Part shown: positions 62,059 through 64,000 of the stretch, one piece after another
How the letters are laid out: each line of letters opens with the position of its first letter
Numbering within the stretch: the stretch's first letter is position 1
Assembly: GCF_014697475.1 (NCBI RefSeq)
Contig: NZ_JACJRV010000002.1
Coordinates: forward strand, 309,515-373,514
Length of the DNA: 64,000 nt
Reading direction: 5' to 3'
Source: Nostoc sp. FACHB-152
GTDB lineage: Bacteria; Cyanobacteriota; Cyanobacteriia; Cyanobacteriales; Nostocaceae
Translations under genes and position numbers: made by a program
Notes under the pieces: model-generated
The model's input: only the letters and a program-made list of their open reading frames with translations
What the model was told of the DNA's origin: nothing
The model's database searches: none

Positions 62059-62598
62059 ATGATTGCAAATGATCTATATAAATTTGTTTCTTATTGTAAA
62101 AAAATTCAACCTCAAACCCAAGAAGATATTAAACAGTTCTTTGAAGGTGTGATTGTTTTTCCTTACGATAAGGAACTTCTTTTGCAAGCTTACTTGTTTT
62201 TAAACATTAAAACTCTATTTCCTAATTGCTGCGAATTACTGTTATTTGAAAAATCTCCAATTGCAGATTATACAGATTTAGGTAAGTGTGATTTTGTTTA
62301 TCTGACATTACAAGGGAATTTATTTTTAATTGAAACTAAATTTATCGATACAGAAGCAACAGGAGCAACAGAAAGAAAAAGAAGAAACAAACACAGAAAC
62401 AAAGTATTTGAACAAGTTATGACTTTAAAAAACAGATTTAGTGAATATTGGGATATTCGGTTGGAACAATTAGAATGTGGGGTTTTTACTACAGATGCAG
62501 AGGTTGACTGGCGAGGCACTGGCGTGAATGTGATCACGAAATCAGTATCAATTGAGCAACTGGAAAAGTGGCGCAGAAATTATAGAAGAATTAACTAA
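62059..62598 (+). CDS. PD-(D/E)XK nuclease-like protein of unknown function
   Basis: A 179-residue soluble protein. The centre, LGKCDFVYLTLQGNLFLIETKFIDTEA, has the spacing of a PD-(D/E)XK nuclease core: an Asp, a hydrophobic strand, then ExK (Glu-Thr-Lys). Basic text follows (RKRRNKHRNK). Such folds occur in restriction enzymes, repair nucleases and defence proteins. The N-terminal third is helical with two adjacent Cys (NCCELLLFE). No partner methylase or helicase is beside it. GGAAGGAG lies 10 bases before ATG 62059 (a TTG one codon earlier is also possible). Fold assignment is by motif only. Confidence 0.6.
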   Translation: MIANDLYKFVSYCKKIQPQTQEDIKQFFEGVIVFPYDKELLLQAYLFLNIKTLFPNCCELLLFEKSPIADYTDLGKCDFVYLTLQGNLFLIETKFIDTEATGATERKRRNKHRNKVFEQVMTLKNRFSEYWDIRLEQLECGVFTTDAEVDWRGTGVNVITKSVSIEQLEKWRRNYRRIN

Positions 62599-62672
62599 AT
62601 ATTGTTCTAGTTATATTTATCTAAAATTTAATTTTTATTTAAGTGTAATTTTATGCCAATATCAAAATTAAT

Positions 62673-62704
62673 AGAGACGCGAAACTTCGCGTCTCTAATT
62701 TTTT
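62673..62704. terminator. 11-bp hairpin with T-run between convergent genes
   Basis: agagacgcgaa and ttcgcgtctct pair perfectly around two bases and are followed by aattttttgg. The T-run serves the plus-strand nuclease-like gene. In the other direction the flank is tattaattttg, so it may also end the PEP-CTERM transcript. Confidence 0.75.
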
Positions 62705-62835
62705 GGTTATTTCTTTAAATCACAAGTGGCTTTTTATTGCCAAAGACACAAGAATACAGCAATTGAAGCAAGATGCTACCAGATTTAAAGAATATTGCTA
62801 TTTTCTCTAAATCATGGTTTTGGAAGTTTCAGCAG

Positions 62836-64000
62836 TTATTCAAAACTAACGTTTTTCCGACCTTTGCGTCTGGCTACAACTAAACCACCAATAGCCATCA
62901 AACCAATTAATGCAGATGGTTCTGGTACGGGTGCAGTTTGATAATTTTTGTAATTTTTAGTCCAGGAGTAGATACCAGTATGAGATGTTGTATCAGTTGC
63001 CGCGCGATCGCCTGCTATTGCACCTGAATCTACAGCTGAAAAGCCATAGGCATAACTAACTTGGTTATTGAAATTAACTTTGGCAATTTCACTAAATTGG
63101 AACGGAGTATTTTGTTCTAATGCTGTTTTTGCTAATTTAAACAGCATAGTATCAAATACTACATTTCCTGTGGAGTTACGGCTAAAATCAGGTGAGACTC
63201 CTAAATAATTTGGATTAGTTACGCTTTTGTTGTAAGTTGGGTTGGGAATGCTTTTGTTGTAAGTCGGGTTAGCAACAGTTTTGCCACTTACAACTATAGT
63301 TTTTCTTGTATCTATAATTGTTGCGCGGGTATCTATAACTGTTTTGCGGGTATCTACAATTGTTGGACTTAAATCTAAATGTCCAACTAAGTCAATTTTC
63401 AAATCTTTAGTTGCTTGATTGTATGATACATCTCCAATGTTAGGGTCACCAGCCGCGTTAAAACCATTGGTGCTGAGATAACTAACTAGGGAAGTAAAGT
63501 TGGAATTAAAATCTTTAAGCATATTAGAACCAGGAGTGGTTGTAATACCTGACATTAAGCCGCCGTAAGTGTCACGAAATCCTGTTAGCCACCCTGTTGC
63601 TAATGTACCATCAGCCCAATCAGCCTTAGTTACACTTTCAATTTTGATAGTATTCTTGCCCAGATTTGCTGTAAACCCTACATGGTCTGTGACTGTTTCA
63701 CCTGATGTAAATAGTTCAACGTTGGTAGTTCTATCGTTATCTGTTAAAGCTGCGGTGGCTTTACTGATACTGCCTTTGTTGCTGTAATCGTTTAAAACTT
63801 GTCGGTTCACACCACCGATGCCAGTGTTATCGTATACAGCAGCACCGGGGGCATAATTCCAGCTGTTGATGTTGGGTGCTGATGTATTAGCGACACCGTT
63901 GGTGGTGAATTGAATATTAGTAGGTCTAGTAAGGCCAGTAGCGAAAGCCGCACTGGTGGAGAGTGTAGTTATGCTTGCGGCGATTGAAGTACCAATCAAA
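62836..64000 (-). CDS. PEP-CTERM exported protein (N-terminus outside window)
   Basis: About 387 visible residues; the frame is open to the right edge, so the true start and probably the signal peptide begin beyond 64000 (the visible text SIAASITTLSTSAAFATG looks like the end of a signal peptide). The C-terminus is a classic PEP-CTERM sorting signal: VPEPSALIGLMAIGGLVVARRKGRK, with the PEP box, one helix and a basic end. Before it lies a low-complexity block of about 60 residues with repeats of VDTRKT/IDTRAT and NPTYNKS. Such proteins are processed by exosortase and exported to the surface or matrix. No enzymatic domain is seen. Confidence 0.88.
   Translation of the reverse strand, partial: LIGTSIAASITTLSTSAAFATGLTRPTNIQFTTNGVANTSAPNINSWNYAPGAAVYDNTGIGGVNRQVLNDYSNKGSISKATAALTDNDRTTNVELFTSGETVTDHVGFTANLGKNTIKIESVTKADWADGTLATGWLTGFRDTYGGLMSGITTTPGSNMLKDFNSNFTSLVSYLSTNGFNAAGDPNIGDVSYNQATKDLKIDLVGHLDLSPTIVDTRKTVIDTRATIIDTRKTIVVSGKTVANPTYNKSIPNPTYNKSVTNPNYLGVSPDFSRNSTGNVVFDTMLFKLAKTALEQNTPFQFSEIAKVNFNNQVSYAYGFSAVDSGAIAGDRAATDTTSHTGIYSWTKNYKNYQTAPVPEPSALIGLMAIGGLVVARRKGRKNVSFE

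Noticed and set aside
1-64000. tRNA or other structural RNA genes
   Set aside because: I scanned the gaps for T-arm (GGTTCGA/GGTTCAA) and D-arm patterns and for Yfr1-like motifs and saw no credible match. A covariance-model search would be decisive and was not possible.

Overview
The window looks like chromosomal DNA of a filamentous, heterocyst-type cyanobacterium (order Nostocales; Nostoc, Tolypothrix or Calothrix-like). The evidence is frequent HIP1 octamers (GCGATCGC), the C-terminal half of a split dnaE gene with its split-intein piece, a 37-bp CRISPR repeat of the type common in Nostocales, a PEP-CTERM protein, many cyanobacterial-type families (DapL, GH3, TTC38-like TPR, DUF1003, GatA), and intergenic DNA dense in short palindromic repeats. 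No rRNA, tRNA, transposase or cas gene was recognised.

Layout. 0-9 kb: the end of an unknown gene coupled to a class III adenylate cyclase, a secreted protein, an SDR, a long repeat-bearing gap with an orphan terminator, a propeller-like protein, a CYTH protein and a photolyase with a LexA-like palindrome at its start. 9-20 kb: a 1,294-residue multi-spanning membrane protein, HdeD, an erythromycin-esterase-like protein, a three-repeat ricin-type lectin, a TTC38-like TPR protein, and a PhnD-like protein coupled to a one-helix membrane protein. 20-31 kb: KDPG aldolase, two tandem L,D-transpeptidases, a signalling block on the minus strand (REC-GGDEF, REC-histidine kinase, MASE1 hybrid kinase), a 14-repeat CRISPR array without cas genes, and an acyltransferase. 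31-44 kb: a secreted repeat protein, a 12 x 21-bp tandem repeat, a GAF protein, GMC oxidoreductase, LL-DAP aminotransferase, then a one-strand cluster of TIGR04283-type glycosyltransferase, two VTT/TMEM64 membrane proteins and a mercuric-reductase-like flavoprotein. 44-55 kb: an SPFH protein, a head-to-head pair of CadD-family transporters, a minus-strand operon of sulfate-binding-like protein, PstS, PstC, PstA and PstB, then DUF1003, a third CadD paralog and two secreted proteins. 55-64 kb: GH3, a RodZ-like HTH protein, GatA, the dnaE C-half, a PD-(D/E)XK-like protein and a PEP-CTERM protein cut by the window end.

How the genes fit together. Anion uptake (pst plus a sulfate-type binding protein) sits between cation exporters of the CadD family. 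Cell-envelope functions recur: L,D-transpeptidases, VTT proteins, SPFH, RodZ-like, lectin, PEP-CTERM. Tandem duplication is a theme (two LDTs, two VTTs, three CadDs). The intergenic space holds several families of small non-autonomous inverted-repeat elements. Two families show target-site duplications directly (5 bp and 10 bp). One locus at 20.1-20.4 kb is a three-level nested insertion whose arithmetic closes exactly. All functional calls come from reading the protein sequences; no database search was possible.
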